A stretch of DNA of 64,000 nt from Flavobacterium pectinovorum (GCF_022802975.1 NZ_JAFEVZ010000011.1:109611-173610); one strand, 5' to 3'. Positions 17,828 through 26,849 are shown, numbered from the stretch's first letter. Notes: a model not told the origin generated them from the letters alone. Program-made: numbers and translations.

Positions 17828-18885
17828 TTTGAAAGTAACGTAAAACTATGATTTTTTCCGTTTAATTGATTGTACAATAAAATGGTTTTATAAGCTGGTT
17901 TTACAACCGAATTCACTTTTATAATTTCCGGGATTTCTTGTGTTTTCAAAATTTTAGAAGCCATCCAAAAAGCAAAAGCCGAAGCCGTGTCATATTCTCC
18001 GCTCAAATGTTTGTAATATAAAACAGGCGTTTGGTCGAAAGCATTTTCAGCAAGAGTTGCATAATAATTTTCGAAAGAAACATTTCCGTCAAAGCCTAAA
18101 ACCAAAGCGTCGATATCTGAAATTTCTAAATTATTCGATTTTAGAAACGATTTAATTTCGGCTTCAATTTCATTTTCTTTCAGTGTATTTACGATTGCAA
18201 CATCCAGAAGTTCAGCGTATGTATTTTCTTTTCTTTCGTTTTCCAAAACAAAAAAGCTGGCACCTTCTCCATAAACAGCTCCGCTTGTTTTAGAATTTAA
18301 AATAGTATAAGGTGCTGTATTATCTGCTTTAATTCGGCCGTTTAATTTGAAAAGGGCAGTGGTATAATCACCGTTTTCATCAACTCCGCCTACTAAAATT
18401 GAATTGGCTTCGTCTTCTTCAATCTGCATTTTAGCATCCAAAAGTGCCGATTCAAAAGAAACGGCTCCGTTTACGTACGTAAAATTATACCCTTTGCATT
18501 GCTGTAAAAGTGCAATTTGCGCACCAACTGTATTGTGTGTAGATTGAATGAACGAAGTTGGCGTCAGGAACTCTTCTTTATTATCTAAAATGCTTTTCAG
18601 GAACTTTTCAGAATCTTCGATACATCCTAAACCGGTTCCGGTAATAATGGCATCGAGATTTTCAACATTAGCATCTTTCATAGCTAAGGCCGAAGCCACG
18701 ATTCCGTTTTTTACACCTTTTGCCATGCGTCGACTGGCAGCTGGCGAAATGTATTCTTTGTAAGCAGGCGCAACAATAGCCAGTACATTTTGGTCGTGAT
18801 TTACAACAGCTTCTTCTAAAAAAACAGTATCAAATGTTTTTTGAGTCGAAATACAGCCTACTCCATTTATATATGTTTTTTTCAT
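17824..18885 (-). CDS. degenerate beta-ketoacyl synthase (chain-length-factor-like)
   Basis: 353 residues with a thiolase-fold ketosynthase layout but none of the catalytic triad. Where active ketosynthases have the cysteine of TACSS, this protein reads YVNGAVSF (alanine near residue 141). The HGT motif is replaced by LGFDGNVSF, and the GHT motif by LSGEYDTAS. This is what is seen in KS-beta or chain-length factors, which pair with an active ketosynthase; the nearest is the 399-residue one at 19082-20281 just upstream. It probably forms a heterodimer with one of the three active ketosynthases of the locus. Confidence 0.72.
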   Translation of the reverse strand: MKKTYINGVGCISTQKTFDTVFLEEAVVNHDQNVLAIVAPAYKEYISPAASRRMAKGVKNGIVASALAMKDANVENLDAIITGTGLGCIEDSEKFLKSILDNKEEFLTPTSFIQSTHNTVGAQIALLQQCKGYNFTYVNGAVSFESALLDAKMQIEEDEANSILVGGVDENGDYTTALFKLNGRIKADNTAPYTILNSKTSGAVYGEGASFFVLENERKENTYAELLDVAIVNTLKENEIEAEIKSFLKSNNLEISDIDALVLGFDGNVSFENYYATLAENAFDQTPVLYYKHLSGEYDTASAFAFWMASKILKTQEIPEIIKVNSVVKPAYKTILLYNQLNGKNHSFTLLSK

Positions 18886-18921
18886 CTAAAGATTTTTTTA
18901 GGGTATATGTAAAAAAGTTTT

Positions 18922-18985
18922 TTAACCACAAATTACTCAAATTTTCGCGAATTAATTTGTGTGAATTTGAGTAATTTGCGGTTAA
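18922..18985. repeat. intergenic inverted repeat
   Basis: A 22-bp arm (18922-18943, TTAACCACAAATTACTCAA...) is mirrored with one mismatch at 18964-18985 around an AT-rich centre containing AATTTTCGCGAATTAATT. It is the classic Flavobacterium intergenic palindrome and lies between two ketosynthase genes. It may stabilise or attenuate the operon message. Confidence 0.75.
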
Positions 18986-19081
18986 AATTTAAGTTTTCTG
19001 GCATTCCAAGCTTAATGTCTGCCGACTGACTTACTGGCTTCAAGTCACAAGTATTTTAGTTTTTATTGAATAATGAAGATT

Positions 19082-20281
19082 TCATTCGTTTTTAGAAAAT
19101 ATAAGAGTTGAACAATTTCCTCCAAATCCAAAAGAGTTGGATAAAACGTGTTCGATAGTTGCATTTTTTAAGGAAGTCTGCGGTTTTAAATCGAATTCTT
19201 CCATTGGGGTTTCGAAATTCAAATTCGGATAAACTACATTATTCTGAATCGCCAAAACAGAATAAACCGCTTCAATTGCAGCAGCCGCCGCTAAAGTGTG
19301 TCCTGTAAATGGTTTTGTAGAACTGAAATCCGGAACTTTTTCATTTTCATAAATTCGAAGCAAAGCTCTTCCTTCTGATAAATCGTTGTTTGGTGTTGCT
19401 GTTCCGTGTACGTTGATGTAGTCAATTTGAGAAGGTTTTAAACCCGAAACTTCAAATGCTTTTTTCATTGCCAGATAAGCGCCGTCTCCATTTTCTGAAG
19501 AAGCGGTTTGGTGAAAAGCGTCATTTGCATTTCCGTAACCCGAAACTCTTGCCAGGACTTTTTTATTTTGTCTGGCAACAATTTCATCCGATTCTAAGAC
19601 TAAAAAAGCCGCAGCTTCTCCCAGGTTTAATCCTTTTCTATTATTGTCAAAAGGTTTGTTATAATCGTCAGATAAAATCATCAAAGTCTTAAATCCGTTG
19701 ATGGTGAATTTAGCCAAAGCATCGGCTCCGCCTACAATTACGCGGTCTAATTTTCCGGTTTTGATTAATCTGGCGCCCAGCATAATGGAGTTTGCAGCAG
19801 AAGAACAAGCTGTACTGATTGTTGTAACCATTCCTTTTAAACCCAATTCCTCCGCAATTTTTTCGGCAACATCGCCGCCATCGTGACAGGTAATATATTT
19901 AACCAATTCAGGTTTTTCGAAATAATCGTAATAATGTCTTTCGGTCATATCCATTCCACCCACACTCGTAGCCGAAATAAGTCCGGTTCTGAATTCGTTT
20001 ATCGATGTAATGCCGGCATTTTCGACTGCTTCTTTGGCTGCCAGAGTGCCAATCATAGCGGTTCTCGAAAAATTATTGTTTTCAGAAAGCTGCAATTCGG
20101 CAACCAGTTCATCATTAGTTTTTTTGATTTCACCAACTTTAATGACATCGGCATGAATGGTCGGAATATTGGAGATACGGGAAATTCCGATTTTATTTTC
20201 GATCAGGGAAATATAATTTTCTTCGACTGAATTTCCAATCGAAGAAATAATTCCCATTCCCGTTATTGCGACACCTTTCAT
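19082..20281 (-). CDS. beta-ketoacyl-ACP synthase (active type)
   Basis: 399-residue FabF/FabB-like condensing enzyme with the complete triad: Cys159 in STACSSAANS, His292 in VHGTATPNND and His328 in FTGHTLAAA. It adds two carbons from malonyl-ACP to a growing acyl chain by decarboxylative condensation in the cytoplasm. It is paired in the operon with the triad-less ketosynthase downstream, a KS-alpha/KS-beta-like arrangement known from aryl-polyene assembly lines. Its own acyl carrier protein probably is the 85-residue one just upstream at 20467-20724, beyond a long palindrome. Confidence 0.9.
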   Translation of the reverse strand: MKGVAITGMGIISSIGNSVEENYISLIENKIGISRISNIPTIHADVIKVGEIKKTNDELVAELQLSENNNFSRTAMIGTLAAKEAVENAGITSINEFRTGLISATSVGGMDMTERHYYDYFEKPELVKYITCHDGGDVAEKIAEELGLKGMVTTISTACSSAANSIMLGARLIKTGKLDRVIVGGADALAKFTINGFKTLMILSDDYNKPFDNNRKGLNLGEAAAFLVLESDEIVARQNKKVLARVSGYGNANDAFHQTASSENGDGAYLAMKKAFEVSGLKPSQIDYINVHGTATPNNDLSEGRALLRIYENEKVPDFSSTKPFTGHTLAAAAAIEAVYSVLAIQNNVVYPNLNFETPMEEFDLKPQTSLKNATIEHVLSNSFGFGGNCSTLIFSKNE

Positions 20282-20316
20282 CTAATTTTAGAATTTAGAT
20301 TTATGATTTTAGATTA

Positions 20317-20450
20317 TTAAACACATAGAAACATAGGTTTTTTTAAATTCAAAATAGGCGTTTCACTTTCTTGAAATTCACATAGCTATGTGAATTGATG
20401 TAAAATGAAATGCCTTTTACGGTTTGTTTGGCTATGTTTCTATGCGTTAA
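20317..20450. repeat. nested intergenic palindrome
   Basis: Outer arms TTAAACACATAGAAACATAG and CTATGTTTCTATGCGTTAA, middle arms AGGCGTTTCACTTT and the near complement AAAATGAAATGCCTTTT, and a central perfect palindrome at 20376-20397 with half-site ATTCACATAG. The same family, including the GGCGTTTCACTT word, occurs at 34312-34459. Confidence 0.78.
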
Positions 20451-20466
20451 ATTAATTTAGTATGAT

Positions 20467-20724
20467 TTACTTTGTTCTGTTTGCGCTGATATACGCCGCC
20501 ATAGTTTCGATTGATTGGAAAATTGATTTTCCTTCTTTTGGGTCAACCAGTTTAATTCCGTAATCTTTATCCAAAATCACGATTAATTCAAGCGCATCAA
20601 TCGAGTCTAAGCCTAAACCGTCTCCAAACAAAGCATCGTTATCAGCAATGTCTTCAACAGCGATATCTTCTAAATTTAAAGTCGTTATAATTTTATTTTT
20701 TAATTCTTCTTTTAATTCTTCCAT
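20467..20724 (-). CDS. acyl carrier protein
   Basis: 85-residue acidic four-helix carrier. The phosphopantetheine attachment serine is Ser41 in GLGLDSIDALELIV. It holds the polyene or alkyl chain as a thioester while ketosynthases, reductase and dehydratases act on it. It follows the small ketosynthase-like gene by 2 bp and precedes the active ketosynthase of 19082-20281. A second carrier lies at 32792-33046; having two suggests separate carriers for the aryl-polyene and dialkylresorcinol halves, or for loading and extension. Confidence 0.92.
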   Translation of the reverse strand: MEELKEELKNKIITTLNLEDIAVEDIADNDALFGDGLGLDSIDALELIVILDKDYGIKLVDPKEGKSIFQSIETMAAYISANRTK

Positions 20725-20726
20725 GA

Positions 20727-21344
20727 TTATTTATGGTATAATGTATTGATATTTTCGTTCGTATATTTTTCGTTTTCTGCTGTACTTATGATGCAAAGAA
20801 ACGCTTTGTAATTGTCATTAAAATATTCTGTCCAGCCGCAAAGAACTGTATCGGCCTTATTTGTATTCAGTAAAATGTTAGAATAATTCGATAAAAATTC
20901 GCCGTTAAAGGCATCAAATATAAAGAAAGAATTCTCACTTTTCAGCTGATGACGGATACTTATTTCGCCCAGACAAATATTAGGCAGCGTATAAACAAAA
21001 ACCGCCGGACTCGGATAATAGTTTTCTTTGTCTGAAATCGATTCCTGGTATTTTACATCGGTATCCAGACTCGACGATTTATTGGCCAAAACCAAAGCGA
21101 TATTATTTTCATCTTCAGTTGAGGTTATCGGACTCAAAAGCAGTTCTGATCCTAAAAATGCCAGTTTGCTCAAAGCATCCATTTTAAAAAACTTTGGATA
21201 TTGAATTTCAAAATTACGATAGGCTTGTTTAGAGAAATTTGCAAAATCGGTTGGTTCAGTTTTGAATACAGAAGTTCCGTTGAGAACAATTTCGTTGTTT
21301 TCGATTTTGATGTAGGATTGTATGTTGGGTTTGTTTTGAGTCAT
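20727..21344 (-). CDS. half-length ketosynthase-like protein
   Basis: 205 residues, too short for a ketosynthase (about 400), but matching the N-terminal half of one: FKMDALSKLAFLGSELLL, LVLANKSSSLDTD, SPAVFVYTLPNICLGEISIRHQL and ADTVLCGWTEYFND follow the order of the family's strand-and-helix blocks. No cysteine sits at the nucleophile position (FIFDAFNGEFLS). Small proteins like this are found in other flexirubin/aryl-polyene loci, where they are listed as 3-oxoacyl-ACP synthase. It may be a structural partner rather than an enzyme. Confidence 0.65.
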   Translation of the reverse strand: MTQNKPNIQSYIKIENNEIVLNGTSVFKTEPTDFANFSKQAYRNFEIQYPKFFKMDALSKLAFLGSELLLSPITSTEDENNIALVLANKSSSLDTDVKYQESISDKENYYPSPAVFVYTLPNICLGEISIRHQLKSENSFFIFDAFNGEFLSNYSNILLNTNKADTVLCGWTEYFNDNYKAFLCIISTAENEKYTNENINTLYHK

Positions 21345-21346
21345 TT

Positions 21347-21829
21347 TTACTTTATATAATCTTCTGCTTCATAAGCATCAATAGGAAAATCTTTTTCAGT
21401 AATTGATTTGTAAAAGAAAGTTCCGACACTTATTTTTAAGTCAATATAAATTTTATTTAAATCTTCAATATTGTCATTTTCCCAAAGGATATCATGAAAA
21501 ATATATCCGACATTTCCTGTTTTTGTATTTAAAACAATTGGGTCGCCATTAAGACCAGAGCCAATAATTAATAAATTATGCTTGTAAATTTCTTTGTTTT
21601 CTTCTTCCAGATTTTCTATTCTGATTCTATTTACACAATTGAAATAAACATTTCCGAATTCAATTTCTTCCTTAAAAGAAAACGTTTTGAAAAACTCTAT
21701 TACTTCAGAATATAAATTAATGCTCTCTAAAAACTCAATTGTTTTATCTGTTACTTTAATTACGTCATTATCAAAATCAAAATTCTGAATTTTTAAAGCT
21801 TTTTTAAAAAGAGATTCGTCTAAATTCAT
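21347..21829 (-). CDS. SMI1/KNR4 (SUKH)-like protein, orphan immunity candidate
   Basis: 160 acidic residues. The central part, LLIIGSGLNGDPIVLNTKTG followed by VGYIFHD and a C-terminal helix, follows the SMI1/KNR4 (SUKH) pattern of a G-x-G-D-P turn followed by two strands. SUKH proteins are widespread immunity proteins against polymorphic nuclease toxins. No toxin gene lies nearby, and nothing in pigment chemistry calls for it, so it looks like a gene acquired into the cluster. It starts 100 bp downstream of a ketosynthase gene and its stop lies 2 bp before the next start, so it shares the operon message. Confidence 0.62.
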   Translation of the reverse strand: MNLDESLFKKALKIQNFDFDNDVIKVTDKTIEFLESINLYSEVIEFFKTFSFKEEIEFGNVYFNCVNRIRIENLEEENKEIYKHNLLIIGSGLNGDPIVLNTKTGNVGYIFHDILWENDNIEDLNKIYIDLKISVGTFFYKSITEKDFPIDAYEAEDYIK

Positions 21830-21928
21830 TTGTTTAAAAATTGAACTTGTAAATTTTCCTTACAAGTTGATTTTTTTGAACTGTTCGCAATTTCCGAACA
21901 GTTTAATAATTTGTGAAAATTTGTGTAA

Positions 21929-23071
21929 TTAGTGTTTTACTTTTTCAAAAACCACAGCCGTATTACAGCCTCCAAATCCAGAAGCCGTTTTCAGGAAATA
22001 TTCAATTTTCTTTTCTTCGTTTTTCTCAATAATATTTACAGCTTCACTTACCCCAATTTTATCAAAACCTTTTGATTCAAAAAGCATATTTCGATTCGCA
22101 GATTCAATTGCGATTACCGTTTCCAACAATCCCGAAGCGCCTAATGTATGACCGTAAAAACCTTTTAAACTATTTACGGGAACATTTTGTAAACCTAAAC
22201 GATTTAAGGCAATGGCTTCCATTTCGTCATTAAATGGAGTTGCAGTTCCGTGCGCTGAAATATAATCTAATTTATGGGCTTCAATATGAGCTTCTTTCAA
22301 AGCATTCTGAATACTTCTAAACAACCCTTCGCCTGTTCTTGACGGACCGGAAATATGATTCGCATCGTTTATCGAACTGTCGCCGATTACTTTGATTTTG
22401 GCGTTTTTGGCTTCTGCCGAAACTAAAACTGCTGCGGTTGCTTCGCCTAAACTTACTCCGGTTCTGTTTTTAGAATACGGTTTACAAGGCAGATCACTCA
22501 TCGCCTGAAAAGCATTAAAACCGGACAAAACAAATTGGGATACTTCATCGCCTGCTACTACAAAGATGTGATCATAAAGCTCTGACTGAATCATTCTTTT
22601 GGCAATTGAAATTGCTAGAATTCCGGAAACACAAGCATTTGAAACTACAATCGGCTGATTTTGAAACCCGAAGAAAGCGGCAACATTTTTTGCCAAAACA
22701 TCTAAATGTGCATTATTAAAACTTTCTTCAGAATTGTCTTTTAAAGCCGTCACATTTCCTTTTGTTGTAGAAAGTATAAAAGCGGTTTTTGAATTTAATT
22801 CAACTCCTGCGTTTTTGATAATCGGCTCTAAAGCCAGAATCATCATTTTTTCTAAACGGGAATATTTGGTGTCAGTACTGATTTTTTCAAAAGCGCTGTT
22901 TATTTTTTCATCAGAAATAATGGAAGCATAAAATGGATTTGGCATCAAAGAAATATCGTTATGAAGCTGAATTCCCGAATCACCGCGCAAAATCGCTTCA
23001 ATGTTGGATTCGACATCAAAACCTAAAGGCGTGATACAATTCGTTTGTGTGATGTATATTTCTTTTAACAT
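21929..23071 (-). CDS. beta-ketoacyl-ACP synthase (active type)
   Basis: 380-residue condensing enzyme with an intact triad: Cys147 in SNACVSGILA, His274 in AHGTATPFND and His308 in FYGHTLGASG. The thiolase-fold N-terminus is somewhat diverged from FabF (LKEIYITQTNCITPLGFDVESN), as seen in aryl-polyene ketosynthases. It probably condenses malonyl units during polyene extension, or starts it from hydroxycinnamoyl. The gene is set off by a 200-bp palindrome upstream and is followed by the SUKH-like gene. Confidence 0.9.
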   Translation of the reverse strand: MLKEIYITQTNCITPLGFDVESNIEAILRGDSGIQLHNDISLMPNPFYASIISDEKINSAFEKISTDTKYSRLEKMMILALEPIIKNAGVELNSKTAFILSTTKGNVTALKDNSEESFNNAHLDVLAKNVAAFFGFQNQPIVVSNACVSGILAISIAKRMIQSELYDHIFVVAGDEVSQFVLSGFNAFQAMSDLPCKPYSKNRTGVSLGEATAAVLVSAEAKNAKIKVIGDSSINDANHISGPSRTGEGLFRSIQNALKEAHIEAHKLDYISAHGTATPFNDEMEAIALNRLGLQNVPVNSLKGFYGHTLGASGLLETVIAIESANRNMLFESKGFDKIGVSEAVNIIEKNEEKKIEYFLKTASGFGGCNTAVVFEKVKH

Positions 23072-23089
23072 TTTTTGATTCTCATTTTC

Positions 23090-23230
23090 TCCTGCAAGGT
23101 TTTTAAAACCTTGTAGGTATGTTATTTTAAGCTTTGTCTGCAGAAAGGTTTCACGCAGATTTTACAGATTTAAGCAGATTTGCACAGATTATTTATTTAA
23201 TACCTACAAGGTTTTGGAAACCTTGCAGGA
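23090..23230. repeat. double palindrome with CCTGCAAGG ends
   Basis: The left arm at 23090-23119 begins TCCTGCAAGG and is itself palindromic; its complement at 23201-23230 ends CCTTGCAGGA. AGCAGATTT and ACAGATT repeats lie between. A second member of this family, with the same ends, is at 45682-45762, so this is a dispersed repeat and not part of either neighbouring gene. Confidence 0.8.
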
Positions 23231-23275
23231 AATGGATTCGGATTAATTTTATTTTTTATTCGTGAAATTCGTGTT

Positions 23276-23737
23276 TTACTTCAATAACCCAACCTTCCTT
23301 TTCCATTCCTCATAAAAAGGAGGATTGGTCAGCATTAAATTGCCTGCTGCATCTAAAAAAACCTGAACCGTTTCACCAGTGCAGGCAACTTCGCCCTGAG
23401 CATCGATAATTTTAAAACGGTAAATCATTTTCGCGGCAGGTGTATCCACAACCGTTGTTTCAATGGTTACCACATCGCCATAACGCAAAGACAATTTATG
23501 TTCGCATTTTGATTTTACAATTGGCGTTGTGTAACCAGTTGCTGCAATATCCAGATAAGTAAGTCCGTGCTGGCGTCCGAAAGCTTCACGTCCATCTTCG
23601 AAATACGTAATATAGTTGCCGTGCCAAACAATTCCAAGCGGATCAGTTTCGTTAAAACGAATTCTGATTTCGTGCGAAACGGTTAAGTCTGAGGCTTCGT
23701 TATACTGTTCTTTTCTTTTTGTCATAAAATAAGGCAA
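23276..23737 (-). CDS. hot-dog acyl-CoA/ACP thioesterase (4HBT type)
   Basis: 153 residues of the 4-hydroxybenzoyl-CoA thioesterase family. The signature FNETDPLGIVWHGNYITYFE carries the catalytic aspartate. It probably releases or proofreads acyl thioesters in the pigment pathway. Two starts are possible (23737 or ATG at 23725); either overlaps the end of the ABC permease gene (to 23700), so the genes are translationally linked. A palindrome follows it before the next ketosynthase gene. Confidence 0.82.
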   Translation of the reverse strand: MPYFMTKRKEQYNEASDLTVSHEIRIRFNETDPLGIVWHGNYITYFEDGREAFGRQHGLTYLDIAATGYTTPIVKSKCEHKLSLRYGDVVTIETTVVDTPAAKMIYRFKIIDAQGEVACTGETVQVFLDAAGNLMLTNPPFYEEWKRKVGLLK

Positions 23738-24983
23738 TAGAAGTTGTGATTATAAAGAACAAAAATAACAAACTTATTTTTGGAATAATTTCGACAAAAG
23801 AAACGTTACGCAACAAAACATCATAAAAGGCTTCTAATCCCCAGTTCATCGGAGAGGATTTTGCAATGAGTTGCATGATTTTTGGCATCGCAAAAACAGG
23901 AACCCAAATACCGCCAATTGCAGCCAGAATGATAACGCTCGTTGCACCAAACGGAGCCGATTGTTCCTGCGTACTTGCCACGGTTCCTAATAAAATTCCG
24001 AATCCAATTGCAGCAAAACCAGAAAATAAAGCGACAACACTCATTAAAAATAAATGCCCTTCGATATTTAATGCAGGTAAACCAATATGAGGAAACAGGA
24101 AAATCGCAACGGCAACCATCATATAAAACTGTATCATACAGATTACAGAATACGTTATGGTTTTGCCAATAATGACAACCAGATTCGAAACCGGATTGGT
24201 TAATAAGCGAACAAAAGTTCCTTGTGATTTTTCTTTTACAATATTGATCGAAAGCGGAATCACGATAAAAAATATGGCAAAAAGCGTCCAGGCCGGAACG
24301 TTGTGCTGAACCGAATTTGGCAACACTTCTTTATTGTTTATTTTCGGAATAATTTCTTTGAACGTGATAAAACTCTGTTGTTCAAATTGGGTGTTTTCTT
24401 CACCAAACTGGTTTTGAAAAGTCGTATAAATTGATTTGGTTTCAATCTGCGAAATCATTTTGTCAATCGAACTCATCACCGAGTTTTTGAAACTCAACTG
24501 AACCGCCGGATCAAAGTATAATTTCACCTCTTTTTGCTGAATTACTTTTGGTTTCTCCCGTTTTGCAATACTGTCCGAGAAACCCATTTTGTTCACAATA
24601 TTTTCGACATTCTGATCAATTTTAGCTTGTAAATCGGCACTTAAGTTTTTAGGAATTATTATCGCCAACTGAAATTTTCCTTTGTTGACATTTTCTCTGG
24701 CAATTTCTTCGGTAATAGGTTTGTTGTCAATTTGAGTGACAATGCTGAATAAATTATTCTTTTGCAGATTATCAAAAACCGTTTTCGAAACAGAACTTTT
24801 ATCATAATCAACCAATAAAATCGGAATTTTAGTATCGCTTACGGTTTTAAAAGTACTGTCCTGAATAATCGTAACCGTGATAACCAAAACCAACGGCATG
24901 ATAAACAAAATGATTAATCCGCCTAAATCCCTCTTCAATAAAAGAAATTCTTTCACTATCGACATCCAGATTTTATATAACAT
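23700..24983 (-). CDS. ABC-2 type transporter permease
   Basis: 427-residue membrane protein: one N-terminal segment (residues 19-40), a large extracytoplasmic domain to about 230, then five hydrophobic segments, the usual layout of ABC-2 drug/polysaccharide exporters such as YhhJ. The motif NIVKEKSQGTFVRLLTNPVS just after the second segment is typical of the coupling helix region. It works with the ATPase gene upstream, which it overlaps by 11 bp. Known flexirubin loci also carry this ABC pair, which may export a pigment precursor or finished pigment. Confidence 0.86.
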   Translation of the reverse strand: MLYKIWMSIVKEFLLLKRDLGGLIILFIMPLVLVITVTIIQDSTFKTVSDTKIPILLVDYDKSSVSKTVFDNLQKNNLFSIVTQIDNKPITEEIARENVNKGKFQLAIIIPKNLSADLQAKIDQNVENIVNKMGFSDSIAKREKPKVIQQKEVKLYFDPAVQLSFKNSVMSSIDKMISQIETKSIYTTFQNQFGEENTQFEQQSFITFKEIIPKINNKEVLPNSVQHNVPAWTLFAIFFIVIPLSINIVKEKSQGTFVRLLTNPVSNLVVIIGKTITYSVICMIQFYMMVAVAIFLFPHIGLPALNIEGHLFLMSVVALFSGFAAIGFGILLGTVASTQEQSAPFGATSVIILAAIGGIWVPVFAMPKIMQLIAKSSPMNWGLEAFYDVLLRNVSFVEIIPKISLLFLFFIITTSIALFYDKKKRTV

Positions 24984-25725
24984 CCCTCAGGTCTTTACCG
25001 GTTAATGAAATAAAAACGTCTTCGAGATTTCGGGCATTTTCCGTAGCATCGATTAAGGTTTTCGGAGTTCCTTTTGCATAAATTCTCCCTTGGTCTAAAA
25101 TAGCAATCGTATCACAGAAATCTTCGGCTTCTGCCAAATGATGCGAGGTATAAATAATCGTAGTTCCGTTTTGGTTTAAAATTTTTAAATAGTCTATGAT
25201 GGCATTTTTAGACTGAACATCAACGCCAACAGTGGGTTCATCTAAAAACAAAACTTTTGGATTATGGAGAATTCCCGCAATTAAATTCACACGGCGTTTC
25301 ATTCCGCCAGAAAAAGTATGAATTTGTTTATCGGCAAATTTTAGTAAACCCAAAAGATCTAAAGTTTCGATTACTTTATCTTTTAAATCAGCACCTTTCA
25401 AGCCGTACATACTTCCAAAATAATGCAGGTTTTCTCTCGCCGTCAATGTTGGATATAAAGCATATTCCTGAGGCACAACGCCAATAATTTTTTTGATTTT
25501 TGAAGAATGATTGGAATAACTTAAACCATCAATTGTAAAATGCCCCAAAGTTGGTTTTACTAAACCGCAGAGCATTGAAATTAAGGTTGTTTTTCCGGCT
25601 CCGTTTGGTCCGAGCAAACCAAAAATTTGTCCTTCATTTATATCCAATGAAACTTTGTTCAAAGAAAACATTTCTGCTTCTTTGTATTTTTTAGAAAGGG
25701 ATTCTATTTTTATAATGGTTTTCAA
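24973..25725 (-). CDS. ABC transporter ATP-binding protein
   Basis: 250 residues with all nucleotide-binding motifs: Walker A GPNGAGKTT, Q-loop VVPQEYALYP, signature FSGGMKRR, Walker B VLFLDEPTVGVD and H-loop TSHH. This is the ATPase of the drug/pigment export type (DrrA-like). It pairs with the ABC-2 permease that overlaps its 3' end. A 125-bp AT-rich gap separates it from the BtrH-like gene upstream, so an internal promoter there is possible, but I could not assign one. Confidence 0.92.
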   Translation of the reverse strand: MKTIIKIESLSKKYKEAEMFSLNKVSLDINEGQIFGLLGPNGAGKTTLISMLCGLVKPTLGHFTIDGLSYSNHSSKIKKIIGVVPQEYALYPTLTARENLHYFGSMYGLKGADLKDKVIETLDLLGLLKFADKQIHTFSGGMKRRVNLIAGILHNPKVLFLDEPTVGVDVQSKNAIIDYLKILNQNGTTIIYTSHHLAEAEDFCDTIAILDQGRIYAKGTPKTLIDATENARNLEDVFISLTGKDLRDVI

Positions 25726-25850
25726 GATATATCAAGTAATTTATATAATGCCATATTTTAGACGAAGAACCAAAATTTAATATGATGTTTTTAAATTATT
25801 TTATAAGTATTTAGACTTTTAACTTTACGACTTTAAAACTTTTGACTCAC

Positions 25851-26849
25851 TTAACTGATGGCTTTTTTTAGTTTTTTGAAAAAGATTTCTTCCCGACTCG
25901 CAATGTCCAGAAGTTCATCGGCAATGGAGTTGTAGGCATCTTCTTTTGCACTTCGGTTTTTATAAATTCGGGAAGCTTCAACGGCAAAATCGCGCCATGA
26001 ATCTCCAATTTGTGTCATTTCTTTCGAAAGAGTCTTCAATTCTTCATTACCTAAAATAACAGAAGCTTCCTGTAAAAAAGCGGCATAAATAAATCGGAAA
26101 CCGCCGCCTCCGGTACCAATTTCTTCCTGCATGCGGACCATTTGAGCCAGATAATGATTGGCCTTTTTGACACCGTGTTTTGCCGGCCATTTTCTAATTT
26201 GGCGGGAAACCATTTTGATGCCACGCACACCTACAATAGGCATTGGCGCAAGCATGGTTCGGCAGGTATCTTTTATTCCTTTGATGATCGCACTTTTAAA
26301 ATCAACTTCATTCGGAACCTGAATTGGGTAATACATTTGGCCTCTTGGCGCAAAAGCACCTTTTGCAAAACGTACTTTATCCAGTTCGTCGTGCGTCAGA
26401 GTGGTAACGGTTTCCATTACCGGATCGCTGATTAAATAATCGGTTTCAGTTTTTCCGTAAACGACTAAATTGTGTGCGTTGAAATGAAAACGATATTCAT
26501 CAGGAAAATAACTTAAATGATACACGCCAACCTGTAATCCGGTCGGAATGTTATTTTTTAAATTTTCTTCTAAAGCTTTATTCGCATTGGCGACAGAAGA
26601 AAATTTTTGTCTTTTTATTTTTAAATTTAACCGATTGGCGACTTTATTAAAAATCTGTCCCGGTAAAGTTCTGTAACTGATTGCCGGTGCATGATTGACT
26701 TTTAAAAAAGGCAGATACACAAATAAAAGTCCCGAACCAATTCCAAAAACCATTGGCTCGCTGATGTTGAGTCCGCTGTTTTTTAAGAGGTTCGAAGCTA
26801 CTCCATTTTCGCAATGAGCAGATTGATGATGTGTAAAAGTAACTTGCAT
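25851..26849 (-). CDS. BtrH-type cysteine acyltransferase-like protein
   Basis: 332 residues. The N-terminal part matches the BtrH domain, first described in butirosin synthesis where it transfers an acyl group from an acyl carrier protein: Cys13 in SAHCENGVAS, His in FHFNAHNLVVYG and Asp in LISDPVMETV supply a papain-like triad. The C-terminal 150 residues are helical (DUF4872-like). In this cluster it could join the aryl-polyene acyl group, as an ACP thioester, to the resorcinol hydroxyl. It shares one nucleotide with the 134-residue gene upstream. Confidence 0.74.
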   Translation of the reverse strand: MQVTFTHHQSAHCENGVASNLLKNSGLNISEPMVFGIGSGLLFVYLPFLKVNHAPAISYRTLPGQIFNKVANRLNLKIKRQKFSSVANANKALEENLKNNIPTGLQVGVYHLSYFPDEYRFHFNAHNLVVYGKTETDYLISDPVMETVTTLTHDELDKVRFAKGAFAPRGQMYYPIQVPNEVDFKSAIIKGIKDTCRTMLAPMPIVGVRGIKMVSRQIRKWPAKHGVKKANHYLAQMVRMQEEIGTGGGGFRFIYAAFLQEASVILGNEELKTLSKEMTQIGDSWRDFAVEASRIYKNRSAKEDAYNSIADELLDIASREEIFFKKLKKAIS

